64,000 nt of DNA. It comes from Cellulomonas sp. PhB143 (GTDB lineage Bacteria > Actinomycetota > Actinomycetes > Actinomycetales > Cellulomonadaceae). Of this stretch, positions 29,230-36,695 are shown in pieces; within the stretch, counting starts at the first letter, position 1, and every line of letters begins with the position of its first letter. The stretch is taken from contig NZ_RKIJ01000013.1 in assembly GCF_003752595.1 (NCBI RefSeq), positions 1-64,000 of the forward strand. Direction: 5' to 3'. Under the pieces are notes generated by a model. It saw nothing but the letters and a program-made list of their open reading frames with translations. It was not told the DNA's origin and ran no database searches. The position numbers and the translations under genes are program-made.

Positions 29230-29564
29230 GCACGGACATCTCTGCGGCGCCCACGCCGCCGACCGCCGCCGACGTCGAGGAGGCGATGCGGGACGTCATC
29301 GACCCCGAGCTCGGCATCAACGTCGTCGACCTCGGGCTCGTCTACGGGGTCCAGATCGACCAGAACAACCAGGCGATCATCGACATGACGCTGACCTCGG
29401 CCGCGTGCCCGCTCACGGACGTCATCGAGGACCAGACGAGCGAGGCGCTCGACGGGATCGTCACCGGCATGCGCGTGAACTGGGTGTGGATGCCGCCGTG
29501 GGGGCCGGAGAAGATCACCGACGACGGCCGCGAGCAGCTGCGGGCGCTCGGCTTCAACGTCTGA
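29226..29564 (+). CDS. sufT: SufT-like MIP18-family (DUF59) protein
   Basis: Encodes 112 aa. The MIP18/PaaD fold is marked by DVIDPELGINVVDLGLVY (near 27-44), TSAACPLTDVIEDQ with its conserved Cys, and VNWVWMPPWGPEKITDDGRE. SufT is an auxiliary Fe-S maturation factor for high-demand conditions. It is the last gene of the operon, overlapping sufU by 4 bp; a short hairpin follows. Confidence 0.94.
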   Translation: MSTDISAAPTPPTAADVEEAMRDVIDPELGINVVDLGLVYGVQIDQNNQAIIDMTLTSAACPLTDVIEDQTSEALDGIVTGMRVNWVWMPPWGPEKITDDGREQLRALGFNV

Positions 29565-29574
29565 GGTCGGTCGT

Positions 29575-29589
29575 CCGGGCGTCGCCCGG
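29575..29589. terminator. Short hairpin after sufT
   Basis: CCGGGC-GTC-GCCCGG forms a 6-bp stem between the convergent ends of sufT and the mycothiol-type enzyme. It is short and lacks a T tract, so only a weak bidirectional terminator candidate. Confidence 0.4.
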
Positions 29590-29607
29590 GCCCTCAGCCG
29601 TGCGGCG

Positions 29608-30291
29608 TCACCGCGTGGAGGAGGGCCACGGCCCCAGCTCGGGGAGAGCGACGTCGACGCCGTGCCGGCGGGCGGTGACCGGCCCGGCGGGCGTCCGGCC
29701 CGCCAGCCAGGCGGCCACGTCGCGCGGCGCGCCCTCGAGCTCGACGGCGTCCGCGCCGTCGGGCAGCCGCACGCCGTCGGGCAGCCGCTCCGCGAGGAAC
29801 GAGCGCAGGTGGGCGCAGAAGGCGTCGTCCCAGGCGTCGACGTCGATGCCGACGACGGCGTCGACCGCGTGGATGCGCGCCTCGCGCCACCAGGCGAGCG
29901 CGACGTCCGTGAGCACGCCGTCGCGGTAGGCGACCGGCGCGGACCATGCCGGGGCGCCCGGAGCCGGCCACGACGCCGCGAGCCGCGCCCGGGCGGCCTC
30001 CAGCGCGGCGACGTGCTGGGTCGCCGTGCGGCCCGCGCCCGCCTCGATGGCCGCGTCGCGGCCCGCCCTGCCGCCGTCGTACGGCTCGATCGTGGTGCCC
30101 CGGCCGGCGTGCTCGGCCTGGCGTGCCATCGCGTGCCCGACGTTCGTCACGTGGGACAGCACGTGCCCGCGCGTCCAGCCAGGGAGCAGCGACGGGCCCG
30201 ACCCGGCGTCGGCAGGGAGGGCGCGCACCGCGTCGACCAGCGTCCCGAGCGCCGCGTCGGCGTCGGCGAGGGCGTGCGTCACGGTGGTCAC
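29608..30291 (-). CDS. Maleylpyruvate isomerase-family mycothiol-dependent enzyme
   Basis: Encodes 227 aa of the DinB/MDMPI fold. The N-terminal LLPGWTRGHVLSHVTNVGHAM carries the conserved His that binds metal, and WREARIHAVDAVVG carries the second His. The C-terminal part (PDGADAVELEGAPRDVAAWL) matches the SCP-2-like C-terminal domain of mycothiol-dependent maleylpyruvate isomerases. The substrate is unknown; detoxification by mycothiol transfer is the usual inference. It is the second gene after a TetR regulator with an ATGA overlap, so it is probably under that repressor's control. Confidence 0.85.
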   Translation of the reverse strand: MTTVTHALADADAALGTLVDAVRALPADAGSGPSLLPGWTRGHVLSHVTNVGHAMARQAEHAGRGTTIEPYDGGRAGRDAAIEAGAGRTATQHVAALEAARARLAASWPAPGAPAWSAPVAYRDGVLTDVALAWWREARIHAVDAVVGIDVDAWDDAFCAHLRSFLAERLPDGVRLPDGADAVELEGAPRDVAAWLAGRTPAGPVTARRHGVDVALPELGPWPSSTR

Positions 30292-30845
30292 GGGGTCCCC
30301 TGAAGGATGGTGGCGAGGCCTCGCACGGCGGCGCGCATCGCCTCGGGGTCGCGGGTGGCGCGGGCGAGGACGTACCCCCCCTGGACGACGGCGACGGCGG
30401 TGTGCGCGCGGTCGCGCGCGGCGTCGTCGGGCAGGCCGGTCTCGCGGAACGTGGCGGCGAGGGCGTCGAGGAGCCGGGCGAAGTAGTCCGCGACGACGTC
30501 GTGCAGCGCGTCGTCGTCGATGACCGTCTCGTCGCTCGTGAGGCGGCCGACCGTGCAGCCGGCGAGCGCGTCGCGGGGGCGCTCGAGATAGGCCAGGACC
30601 CGGGCGACCGGGTCCGCGGACCCGGCGAGGTCTCGCCGGGCGGCACCCAGGGCGTCGTCGACCGTGGCGCCGACGGCGGCCAGCGCCAGGTCGTGCTTGG
30701 TGGGGAAGTGGTGGTAGAGGCTGCCCTGGCCGACGCCGCTGGCTGCCAGGACCTGGCGGGGGCTGGTGGGGCCGACGCCGCGGGCGGCGAACTGCTCCTG
30801 CGCGGCGGCGACGAGCCGGTCGCGCGCATCGGTCGAGGTGCTCAT
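30288..30845 (-). CDS. TetR-family transcriptional regulator
   Basis: Encodes 185 aa. The N-terminal helix-turn-helix is AAQEQFAARGVGPTSPRQV with GVGQGSLYHHFPTKHDLALA (near 15-55). The C-terminal region has CTVGRLTSDETV and VVQGGYVLARAT, resembling the YxaF/LmrA-type TetR ligand domain. It overlaps the mycothiol-type enzyme by ATGA. A near-perfect palindrome overlapping its -10 region suggests autorepression. The inducer is unknown but is probably related to the enzyme substrate. Confidence 0.92.
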   Translation of the reverse strand: MSTSTDARDRLVAAAQEQFAARGVGPTSPRQVLAASGVGQGSLYHHFPTKHDLALAAVGATVDDALGAARRDLAGSADPVARVLAYLERPRDALAGCTVGRLTSDETVIDDDALHDVVADYFARLLDALAATFRETGLPDDAARDRAHTAVAVVQGGYVLARATRDPEAMRAAVRGLATILQGTP

Positions 30846-30851
30846 GGGAGC

Positions 30852-30875
30852 ACCATACCTACCGCTAGGTTTGGT
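30852..30875 (-). promoter_or_regulatory. TetR operator overlapping the promoter
   Basis: Ten-bp arms ACCATACCTA (30852-30861) and TAGGTTTGGT (30866-30875) match at 9 of 10 positions around CCGC. The site lies 7 bp before the TetR start codon and covers the likely -10. It also includes the TAG stop codon of the next gene upstream (30865-30867). Confidence 0.75.
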
Positions 30876-31266
30876 CGCGAACCGGCGACGGCCCGGGGCT
30901 CGCCATGAGTCGCACGACGGCTCCGCCGACGAGCGCGCCGATCGCGGCGCCCGCCGCGTACCAGAGCAGGTCGACGGCCGCGAAGGTCGTGCCGAGCAGG
31001 AGCCTGCTCGCCGGCCACCGCCCGGAGAGCTCCTGCGGGACCGGTGTGAGCTGGAAGAGCTCGAGCGCGACGCAGGCGGTCAGCGCCACGAGCGCGGCGG
31101 ACCTCGGCCGTGTCCCTGGGCTTGCGAGCAGGAACAGGACGGCCACGAGCGCGGCGTAGAGCACGTCACCCAGCGGGTCGCCCGCGGGCTCGGGCAGCCC
31201 GCGGGTGGCGAGCCCCGCCGTCGCCGTGACGACGCAGACGGCCAGCAGAGCCAGGCGGGTGGTCAC
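30865..31266 (-). CDS. DUF2809 membrane protein
   Basis: Encodes 133 aa with four predicted membrane helices. The signature ALELFQLTPVP, then ASRLLLGTTFAAVDLLWYAAG, matches the DUF2809 (YjgA-like) family: a small integral membrane protein of unknown role, sometimes grouped with VanZ-like proteins. The last codons run into the TetR operator, so it ends directly at that promoter. The GTG/ATG start lies in a normal gap of 47 bp from the next gene. Confidence 0.8.
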   Translation of the reverse strand: MTTRLALLAVCVVTATAGLATRGLPEPAGDPLGDVLYAALVAVLFLLASPGTRPRSAALVALTACVALELFQLTPVPQELSGRWPASRLLLGTTFAAVDLLWYAAGAAIGALVGGAVVRLMASPGPSPVRDQT

Positions 31267-31313
31267 GCGGCGAGCCTACGGGCCGCCCGGACGCGCCCCG
31301 TCGTCGTGCCGCG

Positions 31314-31610
31314 TCAGTCCCCGGGCCACTCGCCGGTCACGCGCTGGAAGAGCCGCGCGCCGCCGCGGTCGATGGACGCCTTGATCAGCGAGTAGATCGC
31401 GCCCTCGACGGCCGCCGCGAGCAGGATCTGCCCCAGGGGGTACTCGGACTGCAGCGACGTGGGCGGGTCGGTCGGGTCACCCGGCGTGGCGTGCTTCCAG
31501 ACCTGCTTGAAGACGATCCCCGCGAGCAGCCCCCCGATCACCGAGCCGGCGAGGCCGACCGGCCGGTAGAGGATCTTCGCGGACGTGCTGGACTTCTGTT
31601 CGCCTGTCAT
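31314..31610 (-). CDS. DUF4235 small membrane protein
   Basis: Encodes 98 aa. KILYRPVGLAGSVIGGLLAG forms a first membrane helix with the family motif, and PLGQILLAAAVEGAIYSLIKA forms a second. The end (DRGGARLFQRVTGEWPG) is also typical of DUF4235. It is the last gene of a four-ORF operon with holin-like and DUF3618 genes. These families often occur together in actinobacteria; an envelope or stress role is inferred. Its GAGGAG SD lies inside the preceding micro-ORF, and the start overlaps it by ATGA. Confidence 0.85.
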   Translation of the reverse strand: MTGEQKSSTSAKILYRPVGLAGSVIGGLLAGIVFKQVWKHATPGDPTDPPTSLQSEYPLGQILLAAAVEGAIYSLIKASIDRGGARLFQRVTGEWPGD

Positions 31611-31678
31611 CCCTGCTCCTCGTGGTCGTGGTCGTGGTAGATCTCGTGGGTCCCGGCGATCGCCGGGACCGTCGTCAT
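31607..31678 (-). CDS. 23-aa His/Asp-rich micro-ORF coupled on both sides
   Basis: This ORF encodes 23 aa, starting MTTVPAIAGTHEIY and ending in an alternating His-Asp tail (HDHDHEEQG). Its ATG overlaps the DUF3618 stop and its TGA overlaps the DUF4235 start, each by ATGA. Every neighbouring junction in this operon uses the same overlap, which supports real translation. The tail could bind metal ions, but that is inference. A 22-bp perfect palindrome (31649-31670) lies within it. Alternatively it is only a coupling leader carrying the SD of DUF4235. Confidence 0.6.
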   Translation of the reverse strand: MTTVPAIAGTHEIYHDHDHEEQG

Positions 31679-32085
31679 CGGCGCCGTCTCCGGGCCACGG
31701 CCACCACGACGAGGGCAGCCGCGGCGACCGCGCCGAGCGCTACCGGTACCGCGGGACGCGTGTTGCCCTGCTCGTCCTGGGCGGCGTGCTTGGCGCGGTC
31801 GACGAGCGCGGCGCCCTGGTCGCGGGCAGCGTCCACCTGGGCCGCGGTGCGGCGCTTTATCTCGGTCACCTGCGCGCTCGCCTGGGCCTTGACGTCGAAC
31901 TTCTGCGCGAGCGCGTCGACGGTCTCGCCGAGCCCCTCGCGCGTGCGGCGGATGTCCGCCTCGATCTCGTCGGCGCTCGCGTCGGCGTCGGGCGCGGGCG
32001 GGGCCGGAGCGGGGGACGGCGACGGAACCGCCGGCCCGTCGTCGGGCAGCGGGCCGGGTTCCGTGGATCCTGCGGGGGTGCTCAT
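31675..32085 (-). CDS. DUF3618 membrane-anchored protein
   Basis: Encodes 136 aa. A Pro/Ala/Asp-rich start (~40 aa) leads to the DUF3618 motif EIEADIRRTREGLGETVDAL. A helical amphipathic stretch (KFDVKAQASAQVTEIKRRT) and a C-terminal membrane helix (AVPVALGAVAAAALVVVAVA) with an Arg-rich end follow. It is probably tail-anchored with its helical part in the cytoplasm. It overlaps both the holin-like gene before it and the micro-ORF after it by ATGA. Function unknown. Confidence 0.83.
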   Translation of the reverse strand: MSTPAGSTEPGPLPDDGPAVPSPSPAPAPPAPDADASADEIEADIRRTREGLGETVDALAQKFDVKAQASAQVTEIKRRTAAQVDAARDQGAALVDRAKHAAQDEQGNTRPAVPVALGAVAAAALVVVAVARRRRR

Positions 32086-32489
32086 GCGGATCGGGCCTCC
32101 TTGACCTCGGCGACGTCACGCTTGACGTTCTCGATGGTGCGTTCGGGGGTGGGCGAGGCCTGCTGGAGCTGCTTGCGGCCCAGCAGCGCGACGACGGCCG
32201 CGACGGCGAACAGGACCAGCGCGACGATGAGCGCCGCCAGCCACCAGTCCACGACCAGCGCGAGGGCGATCACCCCGGTCGCGATCAGGACGCCGAATCC
32301 GTACAGGGCGAGGATCCCCGCCGCGCCGAACATGCCGGCCCCCGTGCCGGCGTGCTTCGCCGACTCCTTGAGCTCGGTGGTGGCGAGCCGGATCTCGTCG
32401 CGGACCAGCCGCGAGAGGTTCTCGCCGAGATCGGAGACCAGCTCGCCCACCGTGGGCTGGGCGCGGCCGCCAGGTTCGTTGCTGCTCAT
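32082..32489 (-). CDS. Phage-holin-like membrane protein (actinobacterial superfamily III type)
   Basis: Encodes 135 aa. The cytoplasmic N-terminus PTVGELVSDLGENLSRLVRD leads into two membrane helices (GAAGILALYGFGVLIATGVI; WWLAALIVALVLFAVAAVVA) and a charged tail with VKRDVAEVKEARSA. This is the phage-holin-3-6-like family, common as chromosomal genes in actinobacteria and not evidence of a prophage here. AGGAGGA provides the SD. It is the first gene of the operon. Two 12-bp direct repeats lie upstream. Confidence 0.83.
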   Translation of the reverse strand: MSSNEPGGRAQPTVGELVSDLGENLSRLVRDEIRLATTELKESAKHAGTGAGMFGAAGILALYGFGVLIATGVIALALVVDWWLAALIVALVLFAVAAVVALLGRKQLQQASPTPERTIENVKRDVAEVKEARSA

Positions 32490-32511
32490 GGGTCCTCCTC
32501 GAAACGTCCAA

Positions 32512-32559
32512 TGCTCGGAGAACGGGCTTCCGGGGCGGGAGCCGCGCTGCTCCGAGAAC
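32512..32559 (-). promoter_or_regulatory. Direct repeats upstream of the holin-like operon
   Basis: TGCTCGGAGAAC (32512-32523) and TGCTCCGAGAAC (32548-32559) differ by one base and start 36 bp apart, 23-70 bp upstream of the holin-like start. They may be activator or repressor sites for the DUF operon. No recognised sigma-factor consensus is obvious. Confidence 0.4.
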
Positions 32560-32665
32560 AGCACATCCCGGGACTCGTCACCATCGGAACGGGGTGCTGC
32601 GGCGGCCGACGTGCGGCGACGGTCGCCCCGGTGAATCATCGGGGCGTGATGCGAGGGCGCGGAGC

Positions 32666-33325
32666 ATGGCGGACGCGCTCGCCGAGGCCGGGTCGGCGGC
32701 GCAGACCACGAAGCTCGTGGTGGACCAGCTCTCGCGCGGCCGGCTGACCGGGCCGGTCGCCGACACGGCGCTGCTCGACCAGCTCCGCGTCCTCGACGAC
32801 GCCGACCTGGCGCTGACCACGCTCGTGCCGCCGGACCCCGCGTCGTCGGGCCAGCGGGCGACCGGGCTCGCCGCCGTGGGCGACCTGACCGACGTCGTCG
32901 TCACGGCCCGCGAGTGGGTCGCGGCGCGGTCGGGGGGTCACGGACCGGCCTCCGGAGCTCGGGTGACGCGGCTCGGCTCGAGCGTCGAGAAGGAGGAGCA
33001 GGTTCGCCTGGGTGCTGGCGGGCACGGTGGAGCCGGCGACGTGCGGTGGTGCTGCGCCGGACCGGGCTACCGCCGGCTGCGGCGCGGTGCGAGGGCGTGC
33101 TCCGGCAGGGTCACGCCGACCGTAGGTCGGCCACGATCTGCTCGCCGGTCGGGGCTCCGGGAGGCGAGGGCGTCCGGCGGGCGAGGGTGCCGGGTGTCGA
33201 GCCCCACAGACCCAGGACGGGGCGTGGCCCCCGCGGCCCGCGGGCGCGCGCCTAGACTGGTGGGCGTTTGTCCCTCGCGCCCTGGAGCTCCGCGGCGCGC
33301 CTCCTCGTGCGAAGGAACCCCGTGA
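32666..33325 (+). CDS. Doubtful or decayed ORF before the ABC-F gene
   Basis: This would encode 219 aa from the ATG at 32666. The first ~90 codons (MADALAEAGSAAQTTKLVVD; LLDQLRVLDDADLALTTLVP) have the strong G/C third-base bias of real genes here. From about 32935 the bias weakens and the protein becomes Arg/Gly-rich with no fold-like pattern. The real gene may end there through a frameshift, or the whole may be a remnant. Its stop overlaps the ABC-F GTG, probably by chance. I do not recognise a family. Confidence 0.3.
   Translation: MADALAEAGSAAQTTKLVVDQLSRGRLTGPVADTALLDQLRVLDDADLALTTLVPPDPASSGQRATGLAAVGDLTDVVVTAREWVAARSGGHGPASGARVTRLGSSVEKEEQVRLGAGGHGGAGDVRWCCAGPGYRRLRRGARACSGRVTPTVGRPRSARRSGLREARASGGRGCRVSSPTDPGRGVAPAARGRAPRLVGVCPSRPGAPRRASSCEGTP
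33253..33258 (+). promoter_or_regulatory. -10 element of the ABC-F gene
   Basis: TAGACT fits the TANNNT actinobacterial -10 and would give a leader of about 55 nt before the GTG at 33322. No clear -35 is visible in the very GC-rich sequence upstream. Confidence 0.4.
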
Positions 33326-34920
33326 TCAACGCCCAGTCCGTCGAGCTGCGCATCGGCGCACGCGTCCTGCTGCACGACGCGTCCTTCCGGATCGCCCCCG
33401 GCGACCGGATCGGACTCGTCGGCCGCAACGGCGCGGGCAAGACCACGCTGACCAAGACCCTCGCCGGCGAGACGCAGCCGACGGGCGGGAAGATCGTGCG
33501 CGGCAACGAGATCGGCTACCTGCCGCAGGACCCGCGCACGGGCGACCTCGAGACCTTCGCGATGGACCGCGTCCTCTCGGCCCGGGGGATCGACCAGATC
33601 GTGCGGCAGATGCGCGAGACCGAGGGAGCGATGGCGAGCCTCGACCCGGAGACGCAGGAGGCCGCGATGGAGCGGTACCCGCGCCTGGAGGCCCGGTTCG
33701 TCGCCGCGGGGGGCTACGCCGCCGAGAGCGAGGCCGAGACGATCACCTCGAACCTCGGGCTCGACGAGCGCGTCCTCGCCCAGACCCTCGGCACGCTCTC
33801 CGGCGGCCAGCGCCGCCGGATCGAGCTCGCCCGGATCCTGTTCTCCGGCGTCGAGACGCTGCTCCTCGACGAGCCGACGAACCACCTGGACGCGGACTCG
33901 ATCATCTGGTTGCGCGAGTACCTGCGCAACTACTCGGGCGGCCTGATCGTCATCAGCCACGACAACGACCTGCTGCGCGCGATCGTCAACAAGGTGTTCC
34001 ACCTGGACGCCAACCGTGGCGAGATCGACCAGTACAACATGGGCTGGGACGGCTACCTGGAGCAGCGCGAGGCCGACGAGCGCCGGCGCCGTCGGGAGCG
34101 GCAGAACGCCGAGAAGAAGGCCAGCACGCTGCTCGCCCAGGCCGAGAAGATGCGGGCCAAGGCCACCAAGGCCGTCGCCGCGCAGAACATGATCAAGCGC
34201 GCCGAGCGCATGCTTTCCGGGCTCGAGGGCGAGCGGGTCAGCGACAAGGTCGCGCACCTGCGCTTCCCGAAGCCGGCCCCGTGCGGGCGCACCCCGCTCA
34301 CCGCGACCGGCCTGTCGAAGGCGTACGGCTCGCAGGAGGTGTTCACCGGGGTCGACCTCGCGATCGACCGCGGCAGCCGCGTGGTGGTGCTCGGGTTCAA
34401 CGGTGCGGGCAAGACCACGCTGCTGCGGATCCTCGGCGCCGTCGAGGACCCGGACACCGGCGAGGTGCACGCGGGGCACGGGCTCAAGCTCGGCTACTAC
34501 GCCCAGGAGCACGAGACCCTCGACATGGACCTCACCGTGGTGGAGAACCTGCGGCACGCCGCGCCGGACCTCGGCGACACCGAGGTGCGCGGCGTCCTCG
34601 GGTCGTTCCTGTTCTCGGGGGACGACGCCGACAAGCCCACCAAGGTGCTCTCCGGCGGCGAGAAGACCCGCCTGGCGCTCGCGACGCTCGTGGTCTCCTC
34701 CGCGAACGTCCTGCTGCTCGACGAGCCGACCAACAACCTCGACCCGGCCTCGCGCGCAGAGATCCTCGGCGCGCTGTCCACCTACGAGGGCGCGGTCGTG
34801 ATGGTCACGCACGACGACGGGGCGGTCGCCGCGCTCAACCCCGAGCGGGTCCTGCTGCTGCCGGACGGCGACGAGGACCTCTGGAACGACAGCTACGCGG
34901 AGCTCGTCTCGCTCGCCTGA
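33322..34920 (+). CDS. ABC-F family ribosome-associated ATPase
   Basis: Encodes 532 aa with two ABC domains and no membrane helices. Domain 1 has Walker A GRNGAGKTTLTKTLAG (near 36) and LSGGQRRRIELARIL; domain 2 has GFNGAGKTTLLRILG (near 360) and LSGGEKTRLALATLV. Walker B motifs are LLLDEPTNHLD and LLLDEPTNNLD. A highly charged linker (EADERRRRRERQNAEKKAS, near 250-275) joins them. ABC-F proteins act on the ribosome during translation, and some confer antibiotic resistance. It corresponds in place and type to Rv1473. Upstream codons in this frame are not supported; the GTG directly begins the domain. Confidence 0.92.
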   Translation: MINAQSVELRIGARVLLHDASFRIAPGDRIGLVGRNGAGKTTLTKTLAGETQPTGGKIVRGNEIGYLPQDPRTGDLETFAMDRVLSARGIDQIVRQMRETEGAMASLDPETQEAAMERYPRLEARFVAAGGYAAESEAETITSNLGLDERVLAQTLGTLSGGQRRRIELARILFSGVETLLLDEPTNHLDADSIIWLREYLRNYSGGLIVISHDNDLLRAIVNKVFHLDANRGEIDQYNMGWDGYLEQREADERRRRRERQNAEKKASTLLAQAEKMRAKATKAVAAQNMIKRAERMLSGLEGERVSDKVAHLRFPKPAPCGRTPLTATGLSKAYGSQEVFTGVDLAIDRGSRVVVLGFNGAGKTTLLRILGAVEDPDTGEVHAGHGLKLGYYAQEHETLDMDLTVVENLRHAAPDLGDTEVRGVLGSFLFSGDDADKPTKVLSGGEKTRLALATLVVSSANVLLLDEPTNNLDPASRAEILGALSTYEGAVVMVTHDDGAVAALNPERVLLLPDGDEDLWNDSYAELVSLA

Positions 34921-34987
34921 CGCCGAGGCGCGTGGCGCCCCGGGAATCCGCTTGATCCGCGAGGCGCGGGCCGCGCACGCTGTGCGG

Positions 34988-35470
34988 GTGCACCTGAGAC
35001 CCGCGACGTCGTCCGACCTCGACCTCCTCGAGCGGCTGCTCGTCGAGGCGTTCAACTGGACCGGTGAGACACGCGTCACGCTCGCCGAGGTCCGCACCGA
35101 CCCGCAGCACGCGCACCACCTCCGCGGCTGGCGGCGGTCCACCGACCTGGGTGTCGTGGCCGAGGCGCCGAGCGGTGAGCCCGTCGGGGCCGCGTGGGCG
35201 CGCGTCGTCCCGGTGGGCGAGGCCGGCTACGGGTACGTGTCCGAGGACGTCCCCGAGCTGGGCATGGCCGTCCTCTCCCCGTATCGCGGCCAGGGTGTCG
35301 GCCGGGCGCTGCTCGACACGTGCGTCGACGCGCTGCGGGGCGCCGGTCGTCGGGCGGTGAGCCTCAGCGTCGAGGACGGCAACGAAACGGCCCGGCGGTT
35401 GTACGAGAGTCGGGGTTTCGTCCGGGCGGGCCGCGTGGGCGGCTCCGACACCCTGCTGCTCAGGCTCTGA
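34988..35470 (+). CDS. GNAT-family N-acetyltransferase
   Basis: Encodes about 160 aa. The acetyl-CoA-binding motif A is LGMAVLSPYRGQGVGRALLD (near 90-110), and motif B is NETARRLYESRGFVRAGR. The domain starts at VHLRPATSSDLDLLERLL, so I place the start at the GTG of 34988. GTG 34982 and TTG 34952 are in frame and also possible. The acceptor is unknown. It follows the ABC-F gene by 67 bp and may share its transcript. Confidence 0.82.
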   Translation: MHLRPATSSDLDLLERLLVEAFNWTGETRVTLAEVRTDPQHAHHLRGWRRSTDLGVVAEAPSGEPVGAAWARVVPVGEAGYGYVSEDVPELGMAVLSPYRGQGVGRALLDTCVDALRGAGRRAVSLSVEDGNETARRLYESRGFVRAGRVGGSDTLLLRL

Positions 35471-35508
35471 CCCGCGAGGACGTCGCGGGTCGCATGGCAC
35501 GGGATCGG

Positions 35509-36447
35509 CTAGCGCGCAGCCTCCCGCTCCTGCTCCTGCGCGTCGACGAAGGCGTCCTCGATCTCCTCCTCGGTCGGGCGCGCGGCCCGGCGCCGCCGCC
35601 GCGCGGCCCTGCCGTCGGGTTCGTCGAGCAGGTCGCCGGCGACCAGCCGGGGCGCCCGCTCGCGCCGGATCAGCAGGAGGAACCCGCCGACCGCGCCGAG
35701 CGCGAAGATCAGCCACTGCACGGTGTAGGACAGGTGCGAGCCCGGGTCGGTGTCAGGGTCCGGCAGCGGCACGAGCTCCTCGGCGGGTGCGGGATCCTCC
35801 GAGACGAGCGCGCCGTAGGCGGTCGTCGTGCGTCCGTCGGCCCACGCCCCGCCGCCCGGGGCGGCGTCGAGCACCTGCTCGGTCGAGATGGCCTGCACCT
35901 GCCCCGGGCCCGCGTCCCGCGTCGCCGCGGGCTCGTCGGGCCGCAGCCGGACGTCCGCGGTGACGGTGCCGGCGGGCGGCTGGGCGATCGCCGCGGGGGT
36001 GTTCGCGTCCTTGCCCCAGGTCACGAACCCGCGGTCGACGACGACGACGTCCCCGGCGCGACCGCCGGCGGTGATCTCGAACGGCACCAGCACGTGGAAA
36101 CCGGCCTCGCCGTCCACCGGACGGTTGCGCAGCAGGACGGTCCGCTGCGTGTCGTAGCGGCCCGTCATCGCCACGGTCCGCCACTCCGACGTCGGGTCGA
36201 ACGGCTCGCCCGGCGCGGGCAGCGCCTGGTCGGCGGGCACCGGGTCCGCGGTGAAGTTCTCCTGGACGACGGCGATCTCCGCCTCGCGGTTCTCGTACCG
36301 GTGCCACTGCCACTGCGCGGCCAGCAGGCACAGGGCGGCGAGGACGACGACCCCCAGGCCCAGCACGACCCAGTCGCGCGGGGTGCGGGCGGGCTGCTCG
36401 CGCGGCGCGGCGCGGGGCTGGGCGGCCGGCGGGGCCGTCGCGGTCAC
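35509..36447 (-). CDS. SURF1-family cytochrome oxidase assembly protein
   Basis: Encodes 312 aa. An N-terminal membrane helix (DWVVLGLGVVVLAALCLLAA) is followed by the SURF1 signature WQWHRYENREAEIAVVQENF. A periplasmic-side domain contains VLLRNRPVDGEAGFHVLVPF and VVVDRGFVTWG. A second helix (YTVQWLIFALGAVGGFLLLI) comes before a basic tail. SURF1 aids heme a insertion into cytochrome c oxidase and so fits with ctaA at 19.5 kb. The GTG overlaps the 83-aa gene. Confidence 0.9.
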   Translation of the reverse strand: MTATAPPAAQPRAAPREQPARTPRDWVVLGLGVVVLAALCLLAAQWQWHRYENREAEIAVVQENFTADPVPADQALPAPGEPFDPTSEWRTVAMTGRYDTQRTVLLRNRPVDGEAGFHVLVPFEITAGGRAGDVVVVDRGFVTWGKDANTPAAIAQPPAGTVTADVRLRPDEPAATRDAGPGQVQAISTEQVLDAAPGGGAWADGRTTTAYGALVSEDPAPAEELVPLPDPDTDPGSHLSYTVQWLIFALGAVGGFLLLIRRERAPRLVAGDLLDEPDGRAARRRRRAARPTEEEIEDAFVDAQEQEREAAR

Positions 36448-36695
36448 GGGACGATCCTCGGCAGCTCGGCCACCGGGACCGTCGTGCGCCAGAAGCTGCG
36501 CGCGCCCAGGAACGTCTCGAGGTGCTCGCGGTGCGCGTCGCACGCGAGCCACACCTTGCGGCGCTCCGGGGTGTGGATCTTGGGGTTGTTCCATAACAGG
36601 CCCCAGCGGGCCTCGTCCCGGCATCCCTTGGCGCTGCACACCAGGTCGCCGACGGCGTCGGGCGTCGCGCCGCCGAGGACGTCGATCCCGCTCAT
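36444..36695 (-). CDS. 83-aa conserved Cys/His protein
   Basis: Encodes 83 aa. Possible metal ligands are in VCSAKGCRDEARWGLLW and in WLACDAHREHLETFLGARSF, giving three Cys and two His, like a small treble-clef or zinc-ribbon module. It has no signal peptide. Such short ORFs are frequently misnamed acetone carboxylase, with no support in the sequence. It overlaps SURF1 by GTGA and DUF3099 by ATGA, forming a three-gene unit. Zinc binding is inference. Confidence 0.78.
   Translation of the reverse strand: MSGIDVLGGATPDAVGDLVCSAKGCRDEARWGLLWNNPKIHTPERRKVWLACDAHREHLETFLGARSFWRTTVPVAELPRIVP

Noticed and set aside
32082-32489. Prophage remnant suggested by the holin-like gene
   Set aside because: No integrase, structural, or lysis genes are near; this holin-like family is chromosomal in many actinobacteria.
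33067-35142. Very long minus-strand frame over the ABC-F gene
   Set aside because: It is antisense to a clear ABC-F protein and has no recognisable domain.
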